A stretch of 64,000 bases of DNA, taken from positions 62,001 to 126,000 of the forward strand of contig QHYH01000082.1 in assembly GCA_003223215.1 (NCBI GenBank), written 5' to 3'. Origin of the DNA: Acidobacteriota bacterium. GTDB lineage: Bacteria; Acidobacteriota; Terriglobia; Acidiferrales; UBA7541. The translations under genes were made by a program, and so were the position numbers. The notes beneath the pieces were generated by a model. The model saw only the letters and a program-made list of their open reading frames with translations, made no database searches and was not told the DNA's origin. Below are positions 20,986 to 30,572 of this stretch, piece after piece (the stretch's first letter is position 1; every line of letters starts with the position of its first letter).

Positions 20986-21537
20986 CTATCTGAGATGATG
21001 CTGGAGATGCTGCGCTGCTTCTCCGGGAGAGTCCGCAACGTACACGAGCCGCCCGTTTGCTTCTCCCCAGGGCGCGTGTTGGCCGAGTTCCACTTCTCTC
21101 ACACGATCGAGTACCGGGGCCCAGAAACCTCCGAGCACGGCAAGTGGTTTGCTGGACATCACCGACTTGTTCAACATTTCCCAGACCACGGCCAGCTCGA
21201 CCAGCGTTCCCGTGCCCCCTTTGCAAGCCACAAAACCGTCCGCGATGCGGATCAACTCGAACAGTCTTTCTTCCCAGGTTTGTTTGCGGACTTCGACGTC
21301 AATCCAGCGATTCAACTTGGCCGATTTGAAAAACTCCGCGGTGACGCCATAAGTCTTCCCCCCGACTTGTTTCGCTCCACGGGACACGGCTTCCATCACC
21401 CCGCCGTAGCCCCCGCTGCAAACGGCAAAACCGTGCTTCGCCAGAGCCCGCCCGAGCACGCACGCTTCTTCATAGTCGGGACTGCCTTCGCCCGGCCGCG
21501 AGCTTCCAAAGACCGTGACAATGATTTCCTGCGGCAT
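20986..21537 (-). CDS. LOG-family protein (TIGR00725-like)
   Basis: This 183-residue Rossmann-like protein contains IIVTVFGSSRPGEGSPDY, then CSGGYGGVMEAVSRGA and ACKGGTGTLVELAVVWEML. These are the two Gly-rich motifs of the LOG/lysine decarboxylase-like family (the second usually PGGxGTxxE). Some relatives release cytokinin bases from nucleotides or cleave nucleotide monophosphates; the activity of this group is not certain. It is in a tight same-strand cluster between dacB (15 bases) and mutS2 (5 bases). Confidence 0.82.
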   Translation of the reverse strand: MPQEIIVTVFGSSRPGEGSPDYEEACVLGRALAKHGFAVCSGGYGGVMEAVSRGAKQVGGKTYGVTAEFFKSAKLNRWIDVEVRKQTWEERLFELIRIADGFVACKGGTGTLVELAVVWEMLNKSVMSSKPLAVLGGFWAPVLDRVREVELGQHAPWGEANGRLVYVADSPGEAAQHLQHHLR

Positions 21538-21552
21538 TTTCGCTTTGCGTCT

Positions 21553-23166
21553 TCAATGCGCGCGCTTGTGTTCCCGGACAGGCTTCTTCGGCGCAACATT
21601 GAACTCCTCGAGCGTGGCCACGCACAAGCCGGCCAGCGCATCCGCAGCCTCGTGATTTCTCCCTCCCTGATTGTTGCCCAGGAAAGAAAAAATGAGCCGC
21701 CGCCCGCTGGGAGTCTCGGCGAAACCGGAAAGCGTGCGCACGTGCTCGACCGAACCCGTTTTCGCGTGAATGTGCCCGGCCGCCGGAGTGTTTTTCATGC
21801 GGTCTTCGAGCGTGCCGTCCACACCCGCCACAGGAAGCGAATCGTAATAGGTCGCAAACCAGGGCTGACTTTGGGCATATGTCAGCAGGGCGACGACGGC
21901 CCGCGGCGTCACCAGATCGTGCCGCGACAATCCCGAAGCATCCGATTGAATCACGTCATCCGGGTCGATTCCGGCCGAAGCATAAAAATCCTGCGGTACT
22001 TTCATTAAATCGTCCGGGGTAGCCCAGACCCCGCCCTGCCGTGCCACCGTCCGTAGCAACATTTCCGCGTGCAGGTTTTGGCTGATCTTGTTGATCAGTT
22101 TGACGGCTTCACCCAAGGGTACGGAAACATGTTCCGCCAAAACCGCGGGATCTGCTGCGGTCCTTAGAGCTTCGTGTCGGGCCCGGGCGACGCCGTCAAC
22201 CCGGATGCCGCGGTCTTCAAGCAAGTGCTTCAGCACGGCTGCGGCGTGCTCGGCGGGTTGTTCCACGGCGAGGACCAGCTTCCTTGGCGCACCCTGGGCG
22301 GGCATGATGCCTTTGACCACGACCAGGCTGGCGCCCGGATCGCGCGTCAACGCCAGGTCGGATTTCGCACCCGCCGCCGAGGTGGTGACGTCATTTTCAA
22401 CGTGAAAATCCGGTGTCGCGGGGCTTTCGCTGGTCTCGACCGGGCTGCCGGACTGCCCACCGGGGGTGAGCGTCATCGTCACGGTGTTGTCGTCCACGAC
22501 GATGGCGGAAATCGCCGCCCCATATTCCCAAACCATATCGTCGATTTCCCACCCGCTCGGATAGCGCTCCCGCGGGAAATAACTGTCATCGCCAATCACG
22601 TCTCCGGAAATTTCCTTGATACCTTTCCTAGCCACGCCATCCGCCAACTCGGCCAGCACCTTTTCCGGCGGTCCGTCAAACTCTTCTTTCAGCACGTAGG
22701 GGAATTTGCGATTCGAAAGGTTGGGATCGCCGCGCCCCACGAGCGCGAGATCGCCTGTCAAAACCCCGTTCGATATGCTTGCGCACGTTTCGAGCGTGGT
22801 ATGAAAGCGGTAGTCGGGCCCTAGCTTCGCCAGCGCCAGCGCGGTCGTGAAAAGCTTCATGTTCGAAGCCGGCAAGAAGTAACGGTCTGCATTTTGCTGA
22901 TAAAGGGTCTCGCCGGTCTTCGCGTCGGCAATCAGCAATCCCCACTCACCCTTCCCGGTAGGGCCGGTTCCGAGCAGCGCCTCCGCCCGCGACGCAAATT
23001 TCGCGGCCTGCTTTTTCGTTAGCGCACTCTGGCTTTCGAGACCGCAGCAGGCTTGGCTATTTGCCGCTTTGCGCGCCTCCGTTTTCTGCGCCGTGCTCAA
23101 GCACGCACCCATCGCGGTTGTGAAAACCGCTGCCACGCACCGCTTGATCGTTTTTTTCTTATTCAT
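21553..23166 (-). CDS. dacB: D-alanyl-D-alanine carboxypeptidase/endopeptidase (PBP4 type, S13)
   Basis: This penicillin-binding protein trims peptidoglycan peptides in the periplasm. It has an N-terminal signal segment (CVAAVFTTAMGACLST). The active-site set of serine peptidase family S13 is present: SxxK as SNMK at residues 101-104, SxN represented by SDASGLSRHDLV, and KTG in HAKTGSVEHVRTLSGF. Between the first two motifs is the long insert typical of PBP4 (about residues 170-350). The length of 537 residues is normal. Near the N-terminus are two neighbouring Cys (ACCGLE). It begins a minus-strand cluster with the LOG gene and mutS2. Confidence 0.93.
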   Translation of the reverse strand: MNKKKTIKRCVAAVFTTAMGACLSTAQKTEARKAANSQACCGLESQSALTKKQAAKFASRAEALLGTGPTGKGEWGLLIADAKTGETLYQQNADRYFLPASNMKLFTTALALAKLGPDYRFHTTLETCASISNGVLTGDLALVGRGDPNLSNRKFPYVLKEEFDGPPEKVLAELADGVARKGIKEISGDVIGDDSYFPRERYPSGWEIDDMVWEYGAAISAIVVDDNTVTMTLTPGGQSGSPVETSESPATPDFHVENDVTTSAAGAKSDLALTRDPGASLVVVKGIMPAQGAPRKLVLAVEQPAEHAAAVLKHLLEDRGIRVDGVARARHEALRTAADPAVLAEHVSVPLGEAVKLINKISQNLHAEMLLRTVARQGGVWATPDDLMKVPQDFYASAGIDPDDVIQSDASGLSRHDLVTPRAVVALLTYAQSQPWFATYYDSLPVAGVDGTLEDRMKNTPAAGHIHAKTGSVEHVRTLSGFAETPSGRRLIFSFLGNNQGGRNHEAADALAGLCVATLEEFNVAPKKPVREHKRAH

Positions 23167-23340
23167 CTTGGTCTCGGCCGTATTCCGCCTGCGAAATTAT
23201 AGTCGAAGGCAACCCATTCCGCGCGGGCGGCTTCCAATGAAAAGCTAAGCCCACTCTCAACCCCGCCATTTTCCAAGGTTGCACGAAGCGTTGATGCGCT
23301 CTATGATGCTCGTGCTCAGAAAACTACGACGAGGTGAACC

Positions 23341-24057
23341 TTGTTGAAGCGAATGCTCACTTTTCTGATGGCGTTCTCGCTGGTGGCGTTACCCCTCACC
23401 GCGGATCCAAAAAAGGAAGTCGACCGCTTGGACAACTGTGGAATGGTGCTCAAGGAAATCATGGACATCCCTGACGACATTCCGTCCGACTTGATTGACA
23501 AGGCCGAGTGCGTGATCGTGATTCCCTCGGTGCTTAAGGTTGCGTTTGCGTTCAGTGGAAGCTATGGAAGGGGCGCCATGACCTGCCGTACCGGCGAACA
23601 CTTCACCGGTCCCTGGAGCGCGCCCGCAATGATGCGCCTGGAAGGCGGCGGTTTCGGCCTTCAGCTTGGCGGACAGGCGACCGACTTCGTTATTCTTGTA
23701 ATGAATCCGCGCGGCGCCAAAGCCCTTCTAAAAAGCAAAGTGAAATTGGGAGCTGACGCGGCGGCCGCCGCCGGCCCCAAGGGACGCGACGCTGCTGCGG
23801 CCAGCGACGTCACCATGCGCGCCGAGATGCTTACCTATTCCCGCTCGCGCGGCTTGTTTGCCGGCGTCTCGCTCGAAGGCTCGACGCTCCGCCCGGACAA
23901 CGGTAGCAACGAAACCCTCTATGGCAAGAAAGTTTCAGCAGAAAATATCATACGCAAGGGCGCCGTGGCCGTGCCGCCCGCGGGGCAGGAGTTGGTGGCA
24001 CTTCTCAACAAGAAGTCACCCAAGAACCTCTCAGACCCCACCTCTCTGAAAGAATAG
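23341..24057 (+). CDS. SYLF-domain (Ysc84-like) lipid-binding protein
   Basis: The 238-residue product has a signal peptide (MLTFLMAFSLVALPLTADP) followed by one SYLF domain: IPDDIPSDLIDKAECVIVIPSVLKVAFAFSG, GGGFGLQLGGQATDFVILVMN and SRSRGLFAGVSLEGSTLRPD. The eukaryotic members bind phosphoinositides; bacterial ones are thought to bind lipids in the periplasm. The start is TTG at 23341 (or the next TTG) because GAGGTG lies at 23331-23336; the ATG at 23353 would be 16 bases away. Single gene between divergent dacB and the TetR-led export operon. Confidence 0.85.
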   Translation: MLKRMLTFLMAFSLVALPLTADPKKEVDRLDNCGMVLKEIMDIPDDIPSDLIDKAECVIVIPSVLKVAFAFSGSYGRGAMTCRTGEHFTGPWSAPAMMRLEGGGFGLQLGGQATDFVILVMNPRGAKALLKSKVKLGADAAAAAGPKGRDAAAASDVTMRAEMLTYSRSRGLFAGVSLEGSTLRPDNGSNETLYGKKVSAENIIRKGAVAVPPAGQELVALLNKKSPKNLSDPTSLKE

Positions 24058-24172
24058 TCGCCGTACACCGCCGCTGCGCCTTTCCCCGGGTTGCCCGGGG
24101 CAGTGAACGCTTGCTTGTCAACCGCCGCTCCGCGTTTCTCTCCGGCGTTGAACTTTCATTCCCTCTCGCCGC

Positions 24173-24232
24173 TTGACTTTGGCCCAAAAATGACCTACAG
24201 TCATTTCTGAGTAACGGTCATTTACGCATGAC
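24173..24232 (+). promoter_or_regulatory. Promoter and TetR-type operators of the ABC export operon
   Basis: A promoter-like TTGACT (24173-24178) and TACAGT (24196-24201) are 17 bases apart. Over the -10 box lies AAATGAC-CTACA-GTCATTT (24188-24206), a perfect 7-base inverted repeat. A second repeat, GTCAT-TTACGC-ATGAC (24217-24232), overlaps the start codon of the TetR-type gene. The arrangement fits autorepression by that protein; binding itself is inferred. Confidence 0.7.
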
Positions 24233-24896
24233 GCTCACTTCCAAGCTCGCGCCTCCTTCCGACCGCCGCCAGCGCCGCAGCGCCGAGATCCGCGAGCGCC
24301 TCTTCCGCTCCGCGCTTGCCCTGTTCGCCGAGAAAGGCTTTGCGGAAACCACAGTCGAGGACATCACGAAAGCTGCCGACGTCGGCAAGGGCACTTTTTT
24401 CAACTACTTCCCGAGCAAAGACCACATCTTGCTGGCCTTTGGCGAAATGCAGCTCGGGAAGCTCGAAGCTGCTGTCGATGAGGCGCGCCGGACGAACGAG
24501 CCCATGCCGCAGTTCTTGGGCGCCCTCGGTGTCCGTATGACCCAGGAGCCAACGCGCAACCCGGAAATCATTCGTGCGGTTCTTCAAGCTTATCTCTCGA
24601 GCACTCCGGTGCGCGAGGCCATGCTTGATTTGCAAAAGCGAGTGCAAGGGCTCCATACCCAGATGATCCGGCTCGGGCAAGAACAAGGCGAGATTCGGAA
24701 CGACCTTCCCGCCGAGGAGATTGCCTGCGTCTTCCGGCAAACCATCTTCGGCACGCTTCTGATTTGGTCGCTCTACGGGGACGCCACCCTGCATACCCGT
24801 ATTGAATCCGCTTTCAACCTGTTATGGACCGGCATGGCGCCGCGCCCCGGCCTCACCCTCCCAGCGGCAGGATCGTTCCCTGTTCAAGGAGATTAG
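24228..24896 (+). CDS. TetR-family transcriptional regulator
   Basis: The 222-residue protein carries an N-terminal TetR DNA-binding domain: IRERLFRSALALFAEKGFAETTVEDITKAADVGKGTFFNYFPSKDHIL, split here over helices 1-4. A ligand-binding C-terminal part of the usual size follows, with an HTQMIRLGQEQGEIRNDLPAEEIA segment typical of the family. It is the first gene of an operon with an HlyD-type adaptor (4 bases downstream), an ABC ATPase and an ABC permease, so it likely represses this exporter. Two inverted repeats overlap its promoter and start codon. Confidence 0.88.
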   Translation: MTLTSKLAPPSDRRQRRSAEIRERLFRSALALFAEKGFAETTVEDITKAADVGKGTFFNYFPSKDHILLAFGEMQLGKLEAAVDEARRTNEPMPQFLGALGVRMTQEPTRNPEIIRAVLQAYLSSTPVREAMLDLQKRVQGLHTQMIRLGQEQGEIRNDLPAEEIACVFRQTIFGTLLIWSLYGDATLHTRIESAFNLLWTGMAPRPGLTLPAAGSFPVQGD

Positions 24897-24900
24897 CCCG

Positions 24901-25998
24901 ATGAACCGGAAAGTCCTCTTGGTCCTTCTGGGCGCGGCGGCGGCGGTGGCGGCCACGGCGGTCTACGCAGGCTGGTTTCACCGAGATACGGCGTTATATG
25001 GCTCGGGCACGGTAGAGGCGCGGGACGTGCGCGTCGGCTCGATCGTAGGCGGACGAATCGACAAAGTGCTCGTTCGCGAAGGAGACCCGGTACAGCCGGG
25101 CCAACTTCTTCTCACCTTCGATGACAAAGAACTCGCGGCTGCTCTCGAACAATCCCACGCCGACGCGCAAAAGGCGGAGCGCGGCTACCGTCCGGAGGAA
25201 ATTGCCGAGGCGCGCGCCGCCGCAGGACAAGCCAAAGCGGACTATGAGCTGAGGAAGAACGGTTACCGCAAAGAGGAAATTAATGTCGCGCAGGACGATT
25301 TGGAACGCGCCAAAGCCGATGAAATCCGCACGCGGCTCGACTTTGACCGTTACAACGGTCTCGCCAAAAAGGATCTGGTCTCCAGGCAGCAGCGGGACAC
25401 CGCAGAAGCAAATTGGAAAATGGCCCTCGCACAAAGGGAGATGGCCCAGCACAAGTTCGATGAAATGCAGCGCGGGTACCGTCGCGAAGAGATTGCCTCC
25501 GCCGAAGCGCGCTATCTTCAGGCGCAAGCCAACCTCGAGAAAATGGAACGCGGCAATCGCCGCGAAGACATCGAACACGCCAAAGCCGTCTACGCTTACG
25601 ACCTTGCCCGCTTCCGCGAGCGTCAGGTCGTGGCGCCCTCCGGCGCCATCGTGGAAGTCCTCGATGTCCGGCCGGGAGATATCATCCCCCCGAATACTCC
25701 GGTCGCCACGCTTCTCGAGAAGGACCAGATCTACGTCCGTATTTACATTCCCGAGACGGAGTTCGGACGCATCCGGCTCGGGCAAAAGGCGGAAGTTCGC
25801 GTCGATTCCTTTCCCAACACCGTTTTTGACGGAGAAGTGGAGCAAGTCAATCAGCAGGCCGAATTCCTTCCCCGCAACGTACAAACCCGCGAGGAACGCG
25901 TCCATCAAGTCTTCGGGGTAAAAATCCGCATCAACGACCCGGCGGGCCGCGTGCTCCCCGGGATGGCCGCGGACGTGAAACTTAAAGCGACGAGCTGA
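24901..25998 (+). CDS. HlyD/MFP-type periplasmic adaptor of an ABC exporter
   Basis: This 365-residue adaptor has one N-terminal membrane segment ([20 protein letters not shown]). A split biotinyl-lipoyl domain follows ([30 protein letters not shown] and the second half [22 protein letters not shown]), separated by a long helical hairpin. The hairpin contains four spaced copies of a G-Y/N-R-x-E-E/D-I motif (GYRPEEI, GYRKEEI, GYRREEI, GNRREDI), as seen in YbhG/YhiI-like adaptors. It should bridge inner-membrane ABC transporter and outer membrane. The ATG at 24901 has AAGGAG eight bases upstream. No TolC gene lies in this operon. Confidence 0.92.
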   Translation: MNRKVLLVLLGAAAAVAATAVYAGWFHRDTALYGSGTVEARDVRVGSIVGGRIDKVLVREGDPVQPGQLLLTFDDKELAAALEQSHADAQKAERGYRPEEIAEARAAAGQAKADYELRKNGYRKEEINVAQDDLERAKADEIRTRLDFDRYNGLAKKDLVSRQQRDTAEANWKMALAQREMAQHKFDEMQRGYRREEIASAEARYLQAQANLEKMERGNRREDIEHAKAVYAYDLARFRERQVVAPSGAIVEVLDVRPGDIIPPNTPVATLLEKDQIYVRIYIPETEFGRIRLGQKAEVRVDSFPNTVFDGEVEQVNQQAEFLPRNVQTREERVHQVFGVKIRINDPAGRVLPGMAADVKLKATS

Positions 25999-26002
25999 GA
26001 CG

Positions 26003-26986
26003 ATGGCTACCGAACCGCAATCGCCCGTCCGAGCGGCCATCTCCGCCGAGCATCTCGTGCGGAGGTTCGGCGGTTTCACCGCCGTTAACGACGTCACCTT
26101 CCGCGTGGAGAAAGGCGAAATTTTCGGCTTTCTCGGACCGAACGGCAGCGGAAAAACCACCGTCATCAAGATGCTTACCGGCCTGTTGCCTCTGAGCGGC
26201 GGTTCGGCCCACGTGGAAGGCCTCGACGTGCGAACCGATTCCGAAGCGGTGCGCGAGCGCATCGGTTACATGTCGCAAAATTTCAGCCTCTACTACGACC
26301 TCACCGTCGAGGAAAACCTGAAGTTCTATGGCCGTATTTACAGCCTTGAGCCGGCGCGTCTGAAGCGCCGCATGGAGGAAATCATTCAGCTCAACGGCCT
26401 GGGCCCTTATCTAAAGCGGCTCGCGGCCCAGCTTTCCGGCGGATGGAAGCAGCGCCTGGCGCTCGGCTGCGCCATGCTGCACGAACCCCAGCTGCTTTTT
26501 CTCGACGAGCCTACCGCGGGCATCGATCCGGTCGCGCGGCGCCAGCTTTGGGACCTGTTGTTCGAGCTCTCCGGGCACGGCATCACTTTCTTTGTTACCA
26601 CGCACTACATGGACGAAGCCGAGCGCTGCAGCCACGTCGCTTATATCTATTACGGCAAGCTCATCGCCGACGGCACCCCCGATTCGCTTCGCCAGCTTCC
26701 TGAGGTGCAGCCCGATGGCACGCGGCGCGTCGAATTCACCGCCCCGGAAGTGACACGCGCACTGCGCCTGGCCCGCGGGATTCCCGGGATACGGAGTGCC
26801 ACCATCTTTGGGCAGTCCGTCCATGCGCTCGTCGATGAAAATCTCAGCCTGGACGGTCTTCGCCGCGAGCTTGCGGAAAACGGCATTGCCGTCGACGAGA
26901 TTCGCCCCCTGGCGCCCAGCCTTGAGGACGTTTTCGTCGAACTCACCTACAAGCAGGAATCCCTTTTGGAGGCCGCCAGTGACTAA
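26003..26986 (+). CDS. ABC transporter ATP-binding protein
   Basis: The 327-residue ATPase has Walker [17 protein letters not shown], the Q-loop [12 protein letters not shown], signature [15 protein letters not shown], Walker [14 protein letters not shown] and the H-loop [14 protein letters not shown]-terminal extension of about 90 residues, found in ABC-2 exporters of the DrrA/YbhF type, follows. It powers the export system formed with the adaptor and the permease. Its stop codon overlaps the permease start by eight bases, so translation is coupled. Only one nucleotide-binding domain is present, implying a homodimer. Confidence 0.94.
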   Translation: MATEPQSPVRAAISAEHLVRRFGGFTAVNDVTFRVEKGEIFGFLGPNGSGKTTVIKMLTGLLPLSGGSAHVEGLDVRTDSEAVRERIGYMSQNFSLYYDLTVEENLKFYGRIYSLEPARLKRRMEEIIQLNGLGPYLKRLAAQLSGGWKQRLALGCAMLHEPQLLFLDEPTAGIDPVARRQLWDLLFELSGHGITFFVTTHYMDEAERCSHVAYIYYGKLIADGTPDSLRQLPEVQPDGTRRVEFTAPEVTRALRLARGIPGIRSATIFGQSVHALVDENLSLDGLRRELAENGIAVDEIRPLAPSLEDVFVELTYKQESLLEAASD

Positions 26987-28100
26987 CGTCTTTCGCGGTT
27001 GCGGCGCTGTGTTCTACAAGGAAGTCCTGCACGTGCGACGGGACTTTGCCACACTCTTCTTTTCCCTGATTATTCCCATCCTGCAGATGACGCTGCTCGG
27101 GTACGGAATCGACACCAACATCCGGCAGATCAACACCGTGGTGTTCAACGCCGACGGACGCCGCGAAAGCCGCGAACTTATCGACCGCCTGAAGAATTCG
27201 GACACCTTTCATGTGATGCGCCACGTGCAAAACGACCGGGACCTCAACGACATGATCGTTTCCGGCCGCGCTCGCGTGGGCATCAAGATCCCCGTCGACT
27301 ACTCCGACCGCCTTCTTCACCAAATGAGCGCCCAGGTCCTGGTGCTCATCGACGGCTCGGATTCCTCCGTCGCCGGTCCGGCCATCAACGTCACCACGGC
27401 CATCGGCCTGGACGAATCTCTCCGGCGCGTTCTTCCGAGCGGCGCGAGTTTTGCCGTGGACATGCGCCCCAAGCTCATGTTCAACCCCGATTCCCGTTCG
27501 CCAAATTTTTTTCTGCCCGGACTCACGGCCATCCTGCTGCTCAACGTGACCACTTTTCTAACCTCTTTCTCCATTGTTCGCGAAAAAGAGCGCGGTACCC
27601 TGGAACAGCTTTTCGTCACCCCCGTGCGGCCCATGGGTTTGCTGCTCGGCAAGCTGCTTCCCTATCTCGGCATCGGTTTCTTTGAGCTCTCGATGATTCT
27701 GGGCTTCATGCGTTTCGTTTTCCGCGTGCCCATTCACGGCAACGTTCTTCTGCTGGCTTTTCTCTCGCTGCCGTATCTGTTTGTATCTCTTTCTCTCGGC
27801 ATTCTCATCTCCAGCAAGGCCAATACCCAGGCCGAGGCCATGCAGCTTGCTTTCCTCACCATTCTTCCGAGCGTTTTCTTTTCCGGCTACATTTTTCCGC
27901 GCGAAACCATACCCGCGGTCTTGTATCCCATCAGCTATTTCATCCCGGCGACGTACTTCATCAATATCGCGCGCGGGATCATTCTCCGCGGCGCCGGCCT
28001 GGTTCATCTTTGGGCTGACGGCCTCGCTCTGTTCGTGCTGGGCACCGTGCTTTTGATCCTGGCGGCGCGGCGCTTCCACAACAAAGTCATCATGGCCTGA
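26979..28100 (+). CDS. ABC-2 type permease
   Basis: The 373-residue membrane protein has one N-terminal membrane segment ([19 protein letters not shown]), a large extracytoplasmic domain (about residues 50-180), and five more segments. It contains [32 protein letters not shown], the ABC-2 permease signature, as in YbhS/YbhR/YhhJ. The start is GTG at 26979, with GGAGG six bases upstream, inside the end of the ATPase gene. Related Ybh systems have two different permeases; here there is one, so the transporter is likely a homodimer. Substrate unknown. Confidence 0.92.
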   Translation: MTNVFRGCGAVFYKEVLHVRRDFATLFFSLIIPILQMTLLGYGIDTNIRQINTVVFNADGRRESRELIDRLKNSDTFHVMRHVQNDRDLNDMIVSGRARVGIKIPVDYSDRLLHQMSAQVLVLIDGSDSSVAGPAINVTTAIGLDESLRRVLPSGASFAVDMRPKLMFNPDSRSPNFFLPGLTAILLLNVTTFLTSFSIVREKERGTLEQLFVTPVRPMGLLLGKLLPYLGIGFFELSMILGFMRFVFRVPIHGNVLLLAFLSLPYLFVSLSLGILISSKANTQAEAMQLAFLTILPSVFFSGYIFPRETIPAVLYPISYFIPATYFINIARGIILRGAGLVHLWADGLALFVLGTVLLILAARRFHNKVIMA

Positions 28101-28335
28101 GCCAACCCGTCGTCAGGACAAACGCAAGAAGGAAAAGGCCCCCACCAGAATGAACTGCTGGAGGACCTTTGCGGTGCGTGTTTTCGGCTTTGCATGATGC
28201 GTGCGGTATGCGCGAGCGCCTAAAAGGTTCCCCAAGAACATTTTCGGGCAAAATGCTTGCTGGGCTGGCTCTTTTGTGTTTTGCCCCTCCTCGGCGTATT
28301 CTGCGGAACTGTCTTTGCCCGTTAAGGAGCCGCTC

Positions 28336-28980
28336 GTGTCTGGGTCCTGCGCAATCTGTCAAAAGCGCAAAGCTTCCCGATTCTGTCCCGCCAAGGCGGA
28401 GAAGATTTGCGCCGTCTGCTGCGGCACCGAACGCGAGGTTACCATCGACTGCCCGGCCGACTGTGCTTATCTGATTGCCGCGCACCGGTACGAGAGCAAG
28501 CATCCGCGCAGCCTGCCTGCCGGTACTGCCCTCCTTGATGAAACCATCCCGAAGGACATCCTTCATGCCCATCAACAACCTATGGCCGCCCTGGCATTTT
28601 CCATCGCAAAATTCTGCGCCGCGCGGCCCGCGACAGTGGATAACGACATTCTCTCTGCACTCGAGGCTCTCGCGCAAACCTACAAAACGCTGAGTTCTGG
28701 TGTCATCTATGAACTGCCGCCCGAAGCGCCTCTGCAGCGAGAGCTTTACGCCGCGCTTCGCGATTTTCTCGACGGGATCAAGAAACAGCAGGCGGAGCGG
28801 GCCGGTTCGGCTGCTTTCAAAGACATCGAAGTTTTCTATTTGTTGGTGTTTCTGTACCGCATGGGTTTGCTGCGCACCAATGGCCGTCCACGCTCGCGCT
28901 TATTCATCGAATTCCTGCGCCGTCAGTTCCCCCAAGCCCCCGAACTTCAGCGCGAACAATCCCGCATCATCATGCCGTAA
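28336..28980 (+). CDS. Cys-rich zinc-binding-like protein of unknown function
   Basis: I do not recognise a named function. The GTG at 28336 has AAGGAG about seven bases upstream and gives a protein of 214 residues. Its first 45 residues hold seven or eight Cys: CAICQKRKASRFC, then ICAVCCGTEREVTIDCPADC, an arrangement suited to two structural zinc ions. The rest (about residues 55-214) is mainly helical and has no motif I can name. It stands alone between the exporter operon and the convergent radical SAM gene. A longer frame starting at 28201 has no ribosome site. Confidence 0.6.
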   Translation: MSGSCAICQKRKASRFCPAKAEKICAVCCGTEREVTIDCPADCAYLIAAHRYESKHPRSLPAGTALLDETIPKDILHAHQQPMAALAFSIAKFCAARPATVDNDILSALEALAQTYKTLSSGVIYELPPEAPLQRELYAALRDFLDGIKKQQAERAGSAAFKDIEVFYLLVFLYRMGLLRTNGRPRSRLFIEFLRRQFPQAPELQREQSRIIMP

Positions 28981-29048
28981 GGCAGACTCCCTGTCATTCC
29001 GAGGAAAACGACAATCCACAGAGGCGCCATCTTGATGTGCTAGTCTCT

Positions 29049-30374
29049 CTATTCACCGGTCAAAGATGCTGTTCTTTCGGTGTCTTTGGCCACGACCGCC
29101 CCATCCCACTCGAGCGACATTTGCCTGCATGGCATGGTGTGTTTCTTCTCGACCCAAGGCCGCGCCCGTAGACCATACATCTGCCGAATGCGCGCCACGC
29201 GTTCCGCCGTTTTGCGCCGGTACGGTTCGGGAGCGTATCCGCTCTTAGCGAACCACTTCTCATACTGCTCGACCAGTCTTGGAAATTTCGCCCGCAAGAA
29301 CGGGAAAAACTGTTTTGCCGACGACGGCATCAGAAACAGCACGCCGGAGAAGAACCATTGCGCGCCAGCCTCTTTCCCCGCTGCCGCCACCGCCTCCAAA
29401 TCTCCCTCGCGATCGGTAATCCCCGGTATCAATGGCGATGCGGAAACGCCCACCGCCAGCCCCGCTTCGGTCAATTGTTTCAGCGCCGTCAGCCGCAAAT
29501 CCGGCCGAGGCGCGCGCGGTTCGAGCATTCGCGCCAGCCGCGTGCGTAGCGTCGTAATGGTGATGTCGATCGCCAAATCCGACCGGTCCGCGATGCGCTG
29601 CAGCACGTCAATATCGCGCACGATCTGGTCCGACTTGGTGATAATCGAAATGCTCAGCCCTTCCCTCTTCGCCAATTCTTCCAGGCACGCGCGCGTCACG
29701 CGGTATTCGCGTTCCGCCGGCTGGTATGGGTCCGTGGCGGTCCCGATCGCGATGTGCTCCGCTTGGGTTCCCCCGGAAGCCTCCGACTGATAGGAATACT
29801 TGTGCGCCACGTCCCAGGCGAGCAGCGGGCCAGCATCCTTTTTCACGTAAATCTTTTTCTCGAACTCGCCTCCGTCAAGCTCCATGTATTCGTGCGTGTA
29901 CCGCGCGTAGCAATACTTGCAGGCAAACTCGCACCCGCGGAAGGGATTGATGGTCCATTCAAACGGTACGCGCTCGGAATCACACCGGTTTAAAATCGAT
30001 TTCACCGGCAAAACGAAGTATTCCGGGCGCTCGGCGGATCTCCTTGTCGTTTCCGCGGGAGGCGAAGCTGCGGCAAGGCGGGCAATGCCGACCAGCCGCG
30101 CGTGGGCGCGGTTGCTGGGGTCCGCGGCAGAATTTCGGACCGGACTACTCGAGTGGTTTGGGGGCCGGTCGGTAGCCACTGGCGCCGGGGGGCAATCCGG
30201 CGTCGCGCGATCCGCATTGCTGCCGTGTTGGCCGGCAAGCGGGACAAGGCTGCCGGCCACTTGCTGTGGGCTCAGGTCGTCAGGGCACTCGGGAAAGAGT
30301 GTTTCTGGAGTCGGTGAAACGTGGTGGTGCCGGATCGAGAGATCCGGCGCCGCGATGGAGTGAACTGGGGACAT
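29049..30374 (-). CDS. Radical SAM protein, PA0069/SplB-like
   Basis: The 441-residue product has the radical SAM cluster motif CEFACKYCYARYTHEYMELDG (Cys-x3-Cys-x2-Cys). INPFRGC before it and the AEHIAIGTATDPYQPAEREYRVTR and LSIISTKSD-like region after it (here SIITKSDQIVRDID) define the PA0069 family, which is related to spore photoproduct lyase. The reaction is unknown. About 105 Pro/Ser/Arg-rich residues precede the domain. The ATG at 30374 has GAGGCG six bases upstream, which supports the long form. It is divergent from the TolB-like gene. Confidence 0.85.
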   Translation of the reverse strand: MSPVHSIAAPDLSIRHHHVSPTPETLFPECPDDLSPQQVAGSLVPLAGQHGSNADRATPDCPPAPVATDRPPNHSSSPVRNSAADPSNRAHARLVGIARLAAASPPAETTRRSAERPEYFVLPVKSILNRCDSERVPFEWTINPFRGCEFACKYCYARYTHEYMELDGGEFEKKIYVKKDAGPLLAWDVAHKYSYQSEASGGTQAEHIAIGTATDPYQPAEREYRVTRACLEELAKREGLSISIITKSDQIVRDIDVLQRIADRSDLAIDITITTLRTRLARMLEPRAPRPDLRLTALKQLTEAGLAVGVSASPLIPGITDREGDLEAVAAAGKEAGAQWFFSGVLFLMPSSAKQFFPFLRAKFPRLVEQYEKWFAKSGYAPEPYRRKTAERVARIRQMYGLRARPWVEKKHTMPCRQMSLEWDGAVVAKDTERTASLTGE

Positions 30375-30572
30375 GGCCCGCCTCGAAGCAGGTCTCGAGT
30401 ATTTCGCCTTTTGTTCGCTTTGTCAACCATTATTTTCGCTTGGTATTCGCCAAAGGTGCTGCCCCTGGGCTTTCCTGTCCCTGGGTCCCTGTGGAAATGC
30501 CTAAAGGTTCTCGGTCAGAATAATTGCCTCCTTCTGCTCAGGGCGGTATCCTCTTACCTTCCGGAGGAAATC

